DNA of 64,000 bases from Bacillus sp. 03113. Lineage in GTDB: Bacteria; Bacillota; Bacilli; Bacillales; Cytobacillaceae. The DNA lies in contig NZ_VATK01000011.1 in assembly GCF_006546985.1 (NCBI RefSeq), forward strand, positions 1-64,000, given 5' to 3'. A model generated the notes under the pieces. The model was not told the origin of the DNA. It searched no databases and worked only from the letters and a program-made list of their open reading frames with translations. The position numbers were made by a program, and so were the translations under genes. Shown one piece after another: positions 27,120 to 36,515 of the stretch (its first letter is position 1; each line of letters begins with the position of its first letter).

Positions 27120-28056
27120 GCTCATAGATGATTTTGCCTGAATTAGAAGTGTCATATCCAAAAGCCTGTAGTTCGTTAATTAATTCATCGGTGGTTAGAA
27201 TTTCAGTAAGGAGGCTTATTATTTCTTTATTTTGCATTGTTTTTAATAAGACTAGATCATAATTTTCTTTAACAAGCGGGAGGAAGTCTATTCCAGCAAT
27301 ATTTTTTTCTATTCCGACTCCGACATCTGCTTTTCCTTGTGTAATTCCTGCAGCAACACTAAAATGACTTGTTGCTTCCTGGTCATAGCCATTGACATTC
27401 ATTTTATTGATATTGTGTAATTTCAACTGCTCGTCTAATAGAATTCGAGCGCCAGATCCTATTTCTCTATTTAGGATTTTTATATCAGGTCTATTGAGGT
27501 CTGTCCAATCAGTTATTTTTTTTGGATTTCCATGTGGTACATAAAAGCCAGCTTGACGAGTAATGAAGCGAATGACCATAAAAGAGTGACTTGTTAAAAG
27601 TTTCTTTACATATGGGATGTTATATTCTTTTGTTTCTCCATCAAACAGATGCGTACTAACGATATCAGCTTCTCCATTATACATAGCGATCAATCCATTT
27701 AAGCTTCCTACATAGGAACGAAGAGGGCGATAAGCTTTTGTTTTATATTCAAAATGTTTAGCTAAAATATCTAAACAATTGTCTTGTCCACTAATAATAA
27801 TGGAGCGGATGTTAGCAAATGGATCATAAAACTGGGTATTGAAAAACTGGGTATTAGATACATCCTCTCTTGGATCCACTAATTTTTCCTTTGTCTTGTT
27901 TTTAAATGCATCTAAGTCAACGGCATCTACTCTCATTTGCCTTCCAACTCGATAGGCGGGGAGCTTCCCTTTTTTTATTAAGTCATAAACCGTAAGTTTA
28001 GAAACTTTTAAAATCTCCGCAATTTCTTCGGTTGTAAAGGATTCATTCTTACTCAT
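27115..28056 (-). CDS. One-component regulator: excisionase-type HTH plus molybdate-binding-like domain
   Basis: The 313-aa protein begins with a MerR/excisionase-type HTH (FTTEEIAEILKVSKLTVYDLIKKGKLPAYRVGRQMRV). Its remaining three quarters are a periplasmic-binding-like domain (TSHSFMVIRF, KILNREIGSGARILLDEQL, ADVGVGIEKNIAGIDFLPL). It resembles B. subtilis YvgK, whose gene precedes the modAB-like yvgLM pair. It is divergent from modABC and probably controls it in response to molybdate or tungstate. ATG 28056 is chosen because GGAGG lies 8 nt upstream. The perfect inverted repeat at 28150-28215 is the likely target. Confidence 0.8.
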   Translation of the reverse strand: MSKNESFTTEEIAEILKVSKLTVYDLIKKGKLPAYRVGRQMRVDAVDLDAFKNKTKEKLVDPREDVSNTQFFNTQFYDPFANIRSIIISGQDNCLDILAKHFEYKTKAYRPLRSYVGSLNGLIAMYNGEADIVSTHLFDGETKEYNIPYVKKLLTSHSFMVIRFITRQAGFYVPHGNPKKITDWTDLNRPDIKILNREIGSGARILLDEQLKLHNINKMNVNGYDQEATSHFSVAAGITQGKADVGVGIEKNIAGIDFLPLVKENYDLVLLKTMQNKEIISLLTEILTTDELINELQAFGYDTSNSGKIIYEQ

Positions 28057-28149
28057 TAGCCAATCCTCCATAATTTTTTCACAATTTTTTATATTTTATC
28101 ATTTACTAAGGGAAAATTACCAATTATAATCATTTATAATCAATTATGC

Positions 28150-28215
28150 CTAAATATAACTAAACATAATTAAATGTGGACTTCTTCTTTTTTGATTTTG
28201 TTTAGTTATATTTAG
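28150..28215. promoter_or_regulatory. Long inverted repeat operator in the regulator/modA divergent region
   Basis: CTAAATATAACTAAAC (28150-28165) and GTTTAGTTATATTTAG (28200-28215) are perfect 16-bp inverted repeats whose centres are 50 bp apart. The right arm is 20-30 bp before the modA ribosome site. A TTATAATCA direct repeat also lies at 28125-28142. Binding by the divergently encoded regulator is inferred. Confidence 0.6.
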
Positions 28216-28244
28216 ATATACTTTCATATTCAAGGAGGGTTTTT

Positions 28245-29060
28245 ATGAAGAAACAATTTTTTGCTGCATTACTTTTAATTTTATCTATTTTCGTATTTGC
28301 AGGCTGCAGCACGAAAGACGAGGCAGATACAAAAACGAAACCAGCAGAGCAAAAAGTAGAAAAGAAAGAACCAGTTGAACTGACAGTTTCAGCTGCTGCT
28401 AGTTTAACAGATGCAATGACGGATTTACAGAAGGCTTTTCAAAAAGAACATCCTGAAGTTACTTTCTCAGCCAATTTCGGAAGCTCAGGTAATTTAGCGC
28501 AACAAATTCAACAAGGCGCTCCAGCAGATATCTTTTTATCAGCTGATCAAAAATGGATGAATACATTAGCTGATCAACAATTAATCTTAACGGATACAAG
28601 AAAAGATTTCACTGGAAATAAACTTGTATTAATAACTGGAAAAGATAAAGATATTAAAATTTCTTCCTTCGAGGATTTAAAAGCAGATCAATTAGGACAA
28701 GTTGCCATTGGTGATCCAGCAAGTGTTCCAGCCGGCACGTATACAAAACAAGCTCTTGAAAAATTAGGGAAATGGGCTGGTTTAGAAAGCCATTTTGTCC
28801 TTGGTAGTGATGTAAGGCAAGTATTAACGTATGTTGAATCTGGAAATACAGATATTGGATTTATTTATTCAAGTGATGCCGTTCTATCTGATAAAGTTAA
28901 AGTACTTGCAGAAGCAGATCCATCCTTGCATACACCGATTATTTATCCAGCTGCTGTACTTAAAGATTCAAAAAGCCCTGAAGCAGCAAAAGAATTTGTT
29001 GATTTCTTAGGAACAAAAGGCGCTCAAGATATTCTTGGGAAATATGGCTTTAAAAAGTAA
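28245..29060 (+). CDS. modA: Molybdate ABC transporter substrate-binding lipoprotein
   Basis: The 271-aa product has a lipoprotein signal (FVFAGC, Cys21) and a charged linker (about residues 22-47). The ModA core is VSAAASLTDAMTDLQKAFQKEHPEVTFSANFGSSGNLAQQIQQGAPADIFLSADQ, with the oxyanion-binding serines of AAASLT and GSSG. ATG follows AAGGAGG. It captures molybdate for the permease ModB. Position immediately before nif genes fits a Mo supply role. Confidence 0.92.
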   Translation: MKKQFFAALLLILSIFVFAGCSTKDEADTKTKPAEQKVEKKEPVELTVSAAASLTDAMTDLQKAFQKEHPEVTFSANFGSSGNLAQQIQQGAPADIFLSADQKWMNTLADQQLILTDTRKDFTGNKLVLITGKDKDIKISSFEDLKADQLGQVAIGDPASVPAGTYTKQALEKLGKWAGLESHFVLGSDVRQVLTYVESGNTDIGFIYSSDAVLSDKVKVLAEADPSLHTPIIYPAAVLKDSKSPEAAKEFVDFLGTKGAQDILGKYGFKK

Positions 29061-29190
29061 TTGAAAATAAGAATATGTTAGAAAGATCCATTATTTAAAA
29101 AATTTGTTGTAATATTTTGAAAAGGAGGAAGGGGAAGATTCTTCACAGCCTGGTATTCGCTTTAGGCTTTAAGATTTCTAGCCCAAATGA

Positions 29191-29868
29191 ATGAATTATA
29201 CACCCCTTTTTCTATCGTTAAAAGTTGCAAGTATTTCTACAATCTTTGTTTTTATTTTTGGTATCATTGTAGCAAGATTGATTGCTCGTAAAGATTTTTT
29301 TGGTAAAAGCATTATAGAATCAATTATTTTGCTGCCATTAGTATTGCCTCCAACGGTTGTCGGATTTGCTTTACTTTATTTCTTTGGAAAAAATGGTTTT
29401 ATTGGCCAATTTCTTTTAAAATGGTTTGATTTTCAAATTGTTTTTACTTGGATAGGAGCGGTGATCGCCTCAACAGTGGTTTCATTTCCGCTTATGTACC
29501 AAAGTGCTTCAGCTGCATTTCAAAATTATGATAAAAATATTGAAAATGCAGCTTTAACAATGGGAGCCTCGAGACTGAAAGTGTTTTGGACGATTTCATT
29601 CCCTCTTGCATGGCCAGGGTTATTGGCTGGTTTAGTATTAGCTTTCGCTAGATCGTTAGGGGAATTTGGTGCAACGCTAATGATCGCTGGTTTTATTCCA
29701 GGCAAAACGGATACTATCCCAATTGCCATCTACTTTGCAGTTCAGTCAGGACATTCGGAAATTGCAACATATTGGGTTATTGTTCTGATCCTTCTTGGTT
29801 TTTGCGCAATTATGTGGCTTAATTGGTGGAGTAAACGGAATTTACTAAGATATAAAAGTGAGAAATGA
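29191..29868 (+). CDS. modB: Molybdate ABC transporter permease
   Basis: The 225-aa membrane protein has about five helices and the ModB coupling loop ENAALTMGASRLKVFWTISFPLAWPG, then FARSLGEFGATLMIAG. An in-frame stop directly before ATG 29191 fixes the start, but the only strong Shine-Dalgarno (AAAGGAGG, 29121-29128) is 62 nt upstream, past an AGCCT/AGGCT hairpin (29147-29168). Translation initiation is therefore unusual. It overlaps modC's message by four nt at the ATGA junction region. Confidence 0.9.
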   Translation: MNYTPLFLSLKVASISTIFVFIFGIIVARLIARKDFFGKSIIESIILLPLVLPPTVVGFALLYFFGKNGFIGQFLLKWFDFQIVFTWIGAVIASTVVSFPLMYQSASAAFQNYDKNIENAALTMGASRLKVFWTISFPLAWPGLLAGLVLAFARSLGEFGATLMIAGFIPGKTDTIPIAIYFAVQSGHSEIATYWVIVLILLGFCAIMWLNWWSKRNLLRYKSEK

Positions 29869-29885
29869 AAAAAGGAGATGAGTAC

Positions 29886-30524
29886 ATGTTATCTTTAAAA
29901 CTTACGAAACGACTTCCGCATTTTACAATCCAAGTTGAGTTTGAAGCTGAAAATGACATCATCATCCTTTTTGGTCCATCTGGTTCTGGTAAAACAACCA
30001 TTTTAAATTGTATTGCAGGATTGGATTCTCCTGATGAGGGTTCTATTCAGTTAAATGATTGTTCCTTTTTTCGAACAAATCAGAAACCAACTCCCATTCA
30101 AAAAAGAAATATTGGATATTTATTTCAAGATTTTGCTCTATTTCCACATATGACCATTGAAAAAAATATTACATATGCTTTGAAAAGTCAAAGCTTAGTA
30201 GATCATTTAGTTCAAGTTATTGGAATAGAGCATTTACTAAAAAAGTATCCTAGACAAATATCAGGCGGAGAGAAACAACGAGTCGCCTTAGCACGTGCAC
30301 TTTCTACTGAGCCAAAAATTCTTTTGTTAGATGAGCCATTCTCAAGTCTCGATCAACAGACGAAAAAGGAATGCCACTCGGAATTACTAAGACTGCATCG
30401 AATTTGGAAAATCCCAATCATCATGGTTACTCATGATTACGAAGAAGCGAAAAAGCTCGGAAATCGAATTCTCCATTTAAAAAAAGGGCATATTACGCAT
30501 AAAGAGCAGCTTTCAGTTAGTTAA
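29886..30524 (+). CDS. modC: Molybdate ABC transporter ATP-binding protein (short form)
   Basis: The 212-aa ATPase has Walker A (GPSGSGKTT), Q-loop (FQDFALFPHM), signature ISGGEKQRVALARA, Walker B (ILLLDEPFSSLD) and H-loop (THDYEEA). It ends soon after the ATPase domain, so it lacks the C-terminal MOP/TOBE domain of full-length ModC. ATG 29886 follows AAAGGAG. With modA and modB it forms the high-affinity molybdate importer. Confidence 0.88.
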   Translation: MLSLKLTKRLPHFTIQVEFEAENDIIILFGPSGSGKTTILNCIAGLDSPDEGSIQLNDCSFFRTNQKPTPIQKRNIGYLFQDFALFPHMTIEKNITYALKSQSLVDHLVQVIGIEHLLKKYPRQISGGEKQRVALARALSTEPKILLLDEPFSSLDQQTKKECHSELLRLHRIWKIPIIMVTHDYEEAKKLGNRILHLKKGHITHKEQLSVS

Positions 30525-30557
30525 CCTAAACATTTGTAAAATTGGATATGAAAAATT

Positions 30558-30599
30558 TAAAACGGTGATGAGGATTGAAATCCTCATCGCCGTTTTTTA
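30558..30599 (+). terminator. Intrinsic terminator after modC
   Basis: AAAACGGTGATGAGGAT and ATCCTCATCGCCGTTTT form a 16-17-bp stem ending in TTTTTT. It isolates modABC from the nif promoter. Confidence 0.92.
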
Positions 30600-30870
30600 A
30601 GAAATCAACATTATTTTGACATAATCTACTGGATGAATGTCATAGAAATTAACCCCTCATTTTCCTTACCAAAAAACTCAAAATAAGAAAATTATTGTTT
30701 AAATTAGCAATTCATTTTCTAAGAATTCTTAATTCCTCCCTCTTTTTTGATCTAATAAATTTTCTCTAGTTTTTTTGGATAAATTCACAGGTAAAAAGAA
30801 CTATAAAAACATAAATTGTGACGAAATTTTTAACAAAATAGACAAATGTAATCGGTTGCAGAAAAAAACA

Positions 30871-30887
30871 TGTCATATTATCTGACA
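30871..30887 (+). promoter_or_regulatory. GlnR/TnrA binding site I
   Basis: TGTCATATTATCTGACA is a perfect match to TGTNA-N7-TNACA. It is centred about 50 bp upstream of the expected transcription start, the position used for activation by GlnR at Paenibacillus nif promoters. Confidence 0.85.
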
Positions 30888-30893
30888 ATTCTA

Positions 30894-30922
30894 TTGATTT
30901 GAGCAATTGCAAAAAATAATAT
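30894..30922 (+). promoter_or_regulatory. Sigma-A promoter of the nif operon
   Basis: TTGATT (30894-30899), a 17-bp spacer and TAATAT (30917-30922). No sigma-54 (GG-N10-GC) element or NifA site is seen, in keeping with Gram-positive nif control. Confidence 0.75.
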
Positions 30923-30951
30923 CTAGTTAATCACCACGAAATTCCATATAA

Positions 30952-30969
30952 TGTCATTTACAATATGAC
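30952..30969 (+). promoter_or_regulatory. Degenerate GlnR site II downstream of the nif start
   Basis: TGTCATTTACAATATGAC is an inverted repeat (GTCAT/ATGAC) whose half-sites are 2 bp further apart than the GlnR consensus. It lies at about +22 to +39, the place where a second, repressing GlnR site occurs in Paenibacillus. Confidence 0.45.
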
Positions 30970-31095
30970 TATGTTGGAAACCTCTAAGACAATTAAAAAC
31001 GGGAGAGTGATAAAAATCAAAAACAAAGGTGACGGAAAAAAGTGTACCTGTAATGCTTTCGTTTAAGAATTATTGAATTAGGGGAGGGAGAGAAT

Positions 31096-32472
31096 GTGAC
31101 AACGATCAATCAAGAATTGGAAGAAAGAATAGCCCGTCACCCTTGCTATAGTGAGGATGCACATCACTACTTTGCACGTATGCATGTGCCTGTTGCACCT
31201 GCTTGCAATATTCAATGCAATTATTGTAATCGTAAATTTGATTGTGCAAATGAAAGCAGACCGGGTGTTGTTAGTGAAGTTTTAAAACCAGAAGAGGCAG
31301 TAAAAAAGGTTTTAGTCGTTGCTGGAGAGATTATGCAAATGTCTGTAGTTGGAATTGCGGGTCCTGGGGATCCATTAGCAAATCCTAAAAAGACCTTTGA
31401 TACTTTCCAAGGAGTTGCTGAACACGCTCCGGATCTTAAGCTTTGCTTAAGTACCAATGGATTACGTCTATTGGAATTCGTGGATCAGATTCAAGAACTA
31501 AATATAGATCATGTTACGATCACCATTAATGCAGTGGATCCTCAGATTGGTCAACACATTTATTCTTGGATTTTTCATGAAGGGAAACGATATAAAGGAT
31601 TAGAGGCTGCTGAAATTTTAATTAATAATCAGCTTAAAGGGCTAGAAGCTCTAACAGAGCGTGGTATCCTTTGTAAAGTGAATTCGGTGTTAATTCCTGG
31701 AATAAACGACCAGCATATGGAAGAAGTTTCTAATGCAATTAAAAAAAGGGGCGCATTTGTTCATAACATTATGCCTTTGATCGTTACTCCAGATACTGTA
31801 TTTGGCAACAATGGAATCAGAAATCCGACACCGAATGAAGTGCAAGCGATTCAGGAAAAATGCTCAGGCAGCTTGAAAATGATGAAGCATTGCAGACAAT
31901 GTCGTGCAGATGCGGTTGGATTACTAGGAGAAGATAGAAGTTCAGAATTTTCAAAAGATAAAATCAACGATTGTTCTGTACAATATGATCCTGCAGCTAG
32001 ACAGCAATTTCAGCATGATCTTGAAGAAAAGGTAAAGGAAAAAATGAAAAAGAGGAAGGAACGAGCAGTGCAAAGGCCAAAAGAAAATAAGCCTGCTTCC
32101 TCCGGAATAAGAATTGCAGCTACTACAAGAGGTAATGCAAGAGTAAACTTACATTTTGGACACGCGAAAGAATTTTTAATCTTTGATGTAATGGAAGATA
32201 ATATCAAGTTTGTTGGCGTAAGAAAAGTTCAATCTTATTGTATTGGTAAGATCGATTGCAGTACCAATAAAGGTCCCATTTTAGCAGAAACAGCTGAGAT
32301 ATTAAAGGATTGTCAAATGCTCCTAAGCTCAGGTATTGGTGAAAATCCTAAAAAATATTTGCTTGAAAGAGGAATTGTTCCAATTGTGAAGTCGGGAAAT
32401 ATCGAGGAATTACTCTATGAAAGTAGTAAGTATTATCGATATATGAATATGGTTGAAACTATTTCAATATAA
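31096..32472 (+). CDS. nifB: Nitrogenase cofactor biosynthesis protein NifB
   Basis: The 458-aa radical-SAM enzyme has the CNIQCNYC motif (Cys37, Cys41, Cys44), more cluster cysteines (KHCRQCRADAVG) and a C-terminal NifX/NafY-like domain (about residues 345-450, AATTRGNARVNLHFGHAKEF). It builds NifB-co, the 8Fe carbide core of FeMo-co. The start is GTG 31096, since the preceding ATG is followed by a stop; GGGGAGGGAG is the ribosome site. It is first in the nif operon. Confidence 0.95.
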   Translation: MTTINQELEERIARHPCYSEDAHHYFARMHVPVAPACNIQCNYCNRKFDCANESRPGVVSEVLKPEEAVKKVLVVAGEIMQMSVVGIAGPGDPLANPKKTFDTFQGVAEHAPDLKLCLSTNGLRLLEFVDQIQELNIDHVTITINAVDPQIGQHIYSWIFHEGKRYKGLEAAEILINNQLKGLEALTERGILCKVNSVLIPGINDQHMEEVSNAIKKRGAFVHNIMPLIVTPDTVFGNNGIRNPTPNEVQAIQEKCSGSLKMMKHCRQCRADAVGLLGEDRSSEFSKDKINDCSVQYDPAARQQFQHDLEEKVKEKMKKRKERAVQRPKENKPASSGIRIAATTRGNARVNLHFGHAKEFLIFDVMEDNIKFVGVRKVQSYCIGKIDCSTNKGPILAETAEILKDCQMLLSSGIGENPKKYLLERGIVPIVKSGNIEELLYESSKYYRYMNMVETISI

Positions 32473-33390
<918 letters not shown>

Positions 33391-33424
33391 TAACTCAAAA
33401 ACTAGTTAAAAGAGGTGATATTGT

Positions 33425-34858
33425 TTGAGTACAAATGAATTGGATTATAAAAAAGGTCTTATTGAGGAATTACTTGAAGTTTATCCAACGAAAACACAGA
33501 AATTCAGAAAAAAACACTTCGAAATTGCAGATAGTGAGAATATAGAGACTGGACAATGTTCTATTAAATCAAATATTAAATCACGCCCAGGTGTTATGAC
33601 GGCTCGTGGCTGTGCTTACGCTGGTTCAAAAGGTGTGGTTTGGGGACCGATTAAAGATATGGTTCATATCAGTCATGGTCCTGTTGGATGTGGTCAATAT
33701 AGCTGGGGCACTCGCCGTAACTATGCGCATGGTACTCTAGGCGTTAATAACTTTACTGCTATGCAGGTAACAAGTGATTTCCAAGAAAGAGATATCGTCT
33801 TTGGTGGAGATAAAAAGCTAGAAGAGCTGTGTCGCGAAATTAAAGAAATGTTTCCACTTGCTCAAGGGATATCGATCCAATCAGAATGTCCAGTAGGGCT
33901 TATTGGTGACGATATCGAAGCAGTCGGTAAAAAAATGACGAAGGAATTAGAAATTCCAGTTATTCCAGTTCGTTGTGAAGGATTCCGTGGGGTCAGCCAA
34001 TCGCTAGGACATCACATTGCCAATGATGCGATACGTGACCATTTAATGGGTACTGGCGAATTAGAGGACTCAAGCCCTTATGATGTAGCCATTATTGGAG
34101 ATTACAATATCGGTGGTGACGCTTGGGCTTCTCGTATTCTATTAGAAGAGATTGGATTAAGAGTTATTGCCCAATGGTCTGGAGATGGATCGATTAATGA
34201 ATTGACTATTGCGCATAAATCTAAGCTAAACCTGATTCACTGCTACCGTTCCATGAACTATATGGCGACAACAATGGAAGAAAAATATGGGACTCCTTGG
34301 ATGGAATATAATTTCTTTGGCCCAACAAAAACGATTGAAAGCCTTCGTGCGATTGCTGCTTATTTTGACGAAACGATTCAAGCAAATGCTGAAAGAGTTA
34401 TTGCAGAATATCAAAAAGAAATGGATGAACTCATTGCTAAATACCGCCCTCGTTTAGAAGGAAAAAAAGTAATGCTACTAATTGGTGGATTACGACCACG
34501 TCATACAATTGGTGCTTATGAAGACTTAGGAATGGAAATCGTTGCAACTGGGTATGAATTTGCTCATAAAGATGACTATGAAAAAACGTTTGAAGATTTA
34601 AGAGAAGGAACCATTCTTTACGATGACCCCGCTGCTTTTGATTTAGAATTTTTAGCAGAAAAATTAGATGTTGATTTAATGGGTGCAGGGGTAAAAGAAA
34701 AGTATGTATACCATAAAATGGGTATTCCGTTTAGACAAATGCATTCATGGGATTACAGCGGTCCTTACCATGGTTTTGATGGTTTTAAAATCTTTGCAAG
34801 AGATATGGATATCGCCATTAACAGTCCGGTTTGGGATCTAATGGATGCACCATTTTAA
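33425..34858 (+). CDS. nifD: Nitrogenase MoFe protein alpha chain
   Basis: The 477-aa subunit has P-cluster cysteines ([25 protein letters not shown]) and the FeMo-co ligands: Cys in [10 protein letters not shown] and His in [15 protein letters not shown]. The sequence is Mo-type, not Vnf or Anf. It starts with TTG behind AAAGAGGTGAT. It forms the alpha2beta2 dinitrogenase with NifK, whose gene follows after 15 nt. Confidence 0.97.
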   Translation: MSTNELDYKKGLIEELLEVYPTKTQKFRKKHFEIADSENIETGQCSIKSNIKSRPGVMTARGCAYAGSKGVVWGPIKDMVHISHGPVGCGQYSWGTRRNYAHGTLGVNNFTAMQVTSDFQERDIVFGGDKKLEELCREIKEMFPLAQGISIQSECPVGLIGDDIEAVGKKMTKELEIPVIPVRCEGFRGVSQSLGHHIANDAIRDHLMGTGELEDSSPYDVAIIGDYNIGGDAWASRILLEEIGLRVIAQWSGDGSINELTIAHKSKLNLIHCYRSMNYMATTMEEKYGTPWMEYNFFGPTKTIESLRAIAAYFDETIQANAERVIAEYQKEMDELIAKYRPRLEGKKVMLLIGGLRPRHTIGAYEDLGMEIVATGYEFAHKDDYEKTFEDLREGTILYDDPAAFDLEFLAEKLDVDLMGAGVKEKYVYHKMGIPFRQMHSWDYSGPYHGFDGFKIFARDMDIAINSPVWDLMDAPF

Positions 34859-34873
34859 AAAGGGGGGGATACG

Positions 34874-36403
34874 ATGACTAAAAAACTAGAAATTAAAGAT
34901 CATAATACGTTATTTCAATCTGAAAAATATGTAAAGCAAGCAGAAGCTAAGAAGCTTTTTGAAGCACCGTGTTCTACACAAGAAATAGACGATACGGTTG
35001 ATTTTTTAAAAACGGAAGAATATAAAGAGAAAAACTTTAGTCGTTCAGCAGCGACAATCAATCCTGCAAAAGCCTGTCAGCCATTAGGAGCGGTGCTTGC
35101 AGGATTAGGATTTGAAGGAACATTGCCTTTTGTTCATGGATCACAAGGGTGTGTAGCTTATTTTCGCAGTCATTTTGCTCGTCACTTTAAGGAGCCGGTT
35201 CCTGCTGTATCATCTTCTATGACAGAGGATGGAGCAGTATTTGGAGGAATGAGAAATTTAATCGAAGGTCTACAAAATAGTACCGCTCTATATAAACCAA
35301 AAATGATCGCTGTTAGTACGACGTGTATGGCAGAGGTTATTGGGGATGATTTAAGCGCCTTTATTGAAAATGCTCGGATTGAAGGAGCGATCGATAAGGA
35401 TTATCCAGTGCCATTTACAAATACGCCAAGCTTTGTTGGCTCTCATATTACTGGATACGATAGCATGATACGTTCTATTTTAGCTTATCTTTCCGAAAAA
35501 CATGGCGACTTAGAAAACAAAGTGCCTTCTGAAAAAATCAATATTATTCCAGGCTTTGATACTTATACAGGTAACTTTGCTGAGCTTAAGAGAATACTAG
35601 AGCTAATGGGTGTTGATTATACGATCCTTGGAGATCATAGTGAAAACTTAGATTCGCCAGCAGCTGGTGAATATAATTATTACAATGGTGGTACAAAATT
35701 AGAGGATGTAGCTCAAGCCCCTAATGCAAAAGGTACACTTCTTTTACAAAAGTATTCAACAATTAAAACGGCAAAATATGTTAAAAATAAATGGAAGCAA
35801 GAAGCCGTACCAATGTCTGTTCCAATAGGAATAAAAAGTACGGATCAATTATTAGAAAGCATTAAACAATTGTCAGGTAAGGAAATTCCTCAAGCTTTAA
35901 AAGATGAGCGCGGTCGTGTGGTAGATGCATTGACAGATTCACATGCTTATTTACATGGGAAACGTGTTGCTTTAGCAGGAGATCCAGATCTATTACTAGG
36001 TTTAATTTCCTTCTGTCTAGAAGTAGGAATTGAACCAGTTCACATTGTCTGTACAAATGGAGATAAAAAGTTTGTTAAAGAAGCGGAAGAATTATTAAAA
36101 ACTAGTCCGTATGGATTAGAAGGAAAAATACATGCAGGAAAAGACCTGTGGCATATGCGCTCCTTATTATTAACTGAACCAGTTGATTTTGCTATCGGAA
36201 GCACACACATGAAATATTGTGCAAAGGATGCAAATATTCCATTAGTCAGAATTGGATTCCCAATCTTTGACCGTCATCACATGCATCGTTATCCAATCAT
36301 TGGTTATCAAGGAACCTTGAATGTGTTAACGCTAATTGTTAATACATTATTACAACAATTGGACGACGAAGCACCTGATCACAGCTTTGATGCAGTAAGA
36401 TAA
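34874..36403 (+). CDS. nifK: Nitrogenase MoFe protein beta chain
   Basis: The 509-aa beta subunit has P-cluster cysteines in AKACQPLGA, HGSQGCVAYFRSH and STTCMAEVIGDD, and the long N-terminal extension typical of NifK. ATG follows AAAGGGGGG. A strong hairpin lies between its stop and nifE. Confidence 0.97.
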   Translation: MTKKLEIKDHNTLFQSEKYVKQAEAKKLFEAPCSTQEIDDTVDFLKTEEYKEKNFSRSAATINPAKACQPLGAVLAGLGFEGTLPFVHGSQGCVAYFRSHFARHFKEPVPAVSSSMTEDGAVFGGMRNLIEGLQNSTALYKPKMIAVSTTCMAEVIGDDLSAFIENARIEGAIDKDYPVPFTNTPSFVGSHITGYDSMIRSILAYLSEKHGDLENKVPSEKINIIPGFDTYTGNFAELKRILELMGVDYTILGDHSENLDSPAAGEYNYYNGGTKLEDVAQAPNAKGTLLLQKYSTIKTAKYVKNKWKQEAVPMSVPIGIKSTDQLLESIKQLSGKEIPQALKDERGRVVDALTDSHAYLHGKRVALAGDPDLLLGLISFCLEVGIEPVHIVCTNGDKKFVKEAEELLKTSPYGLEGKIHAGKDLWHMRSLLLTEPVDFAIGSTHMKYCAKDANIPLVRIGFPIFDRHHMHRYPIIGYQGTLNVLTLIVNTLLQQLDDEAPDHSFDAVR

Positions 36404-36415
36404 AACGGATTTTGT

Positions 36416-36445
36416 CAGTGGGGAATTGCGACTTCCCCACTGTTT
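36416..36445 (+). terminator. Hairpin between nifK and nifE
   Basis: CAGTGGGGAA (36416-36425) and TTCCCCACTG (36433-36442) form a perfect 10-bp stem followed by TTTATTAG. The U-run is short, so it may be a partial terminator or a 3' protector of the nifBHDK message. This would give more structural subunit than scaffold. Confidence 0.6.
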
Positions 36446-36515
36446 ATTAGTTTAATAGAAATCACTTCAATTTTAAAGTAAGATGATTTATCCGTTCGAT
36501 GGAAGGAGGATTGCT

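Larger units (their letters stand above)
30600..31095 (+). other. nif control region
   Basis: About 500 bp without a clear gene carries the nif promoter and GlnR sites described separately. It also holds a TGACAT (30617-30622)/ATGTCA (30637-30642) inverted repeat and a 19-codon open frame (31007-31066, GTG start, ending in KKCTCNAFV) that might be a leader peptide but has no clear ribosome site. Confidence 0.6.

Noticed and set aside
31007-31066. 19-codon leader peptide before nifB
   Set aside because: The GTG has no properly spaced ribosome site and no link to a terminator, so it is not listed as a gene.
30600-31095. Sigma-54 promoter and NifA site for nif genes
   Set aside because: No GG-N10-GC element or TGT-N10-ACA site is found; a sigma-A promoter with GlnR boxes explains the region.
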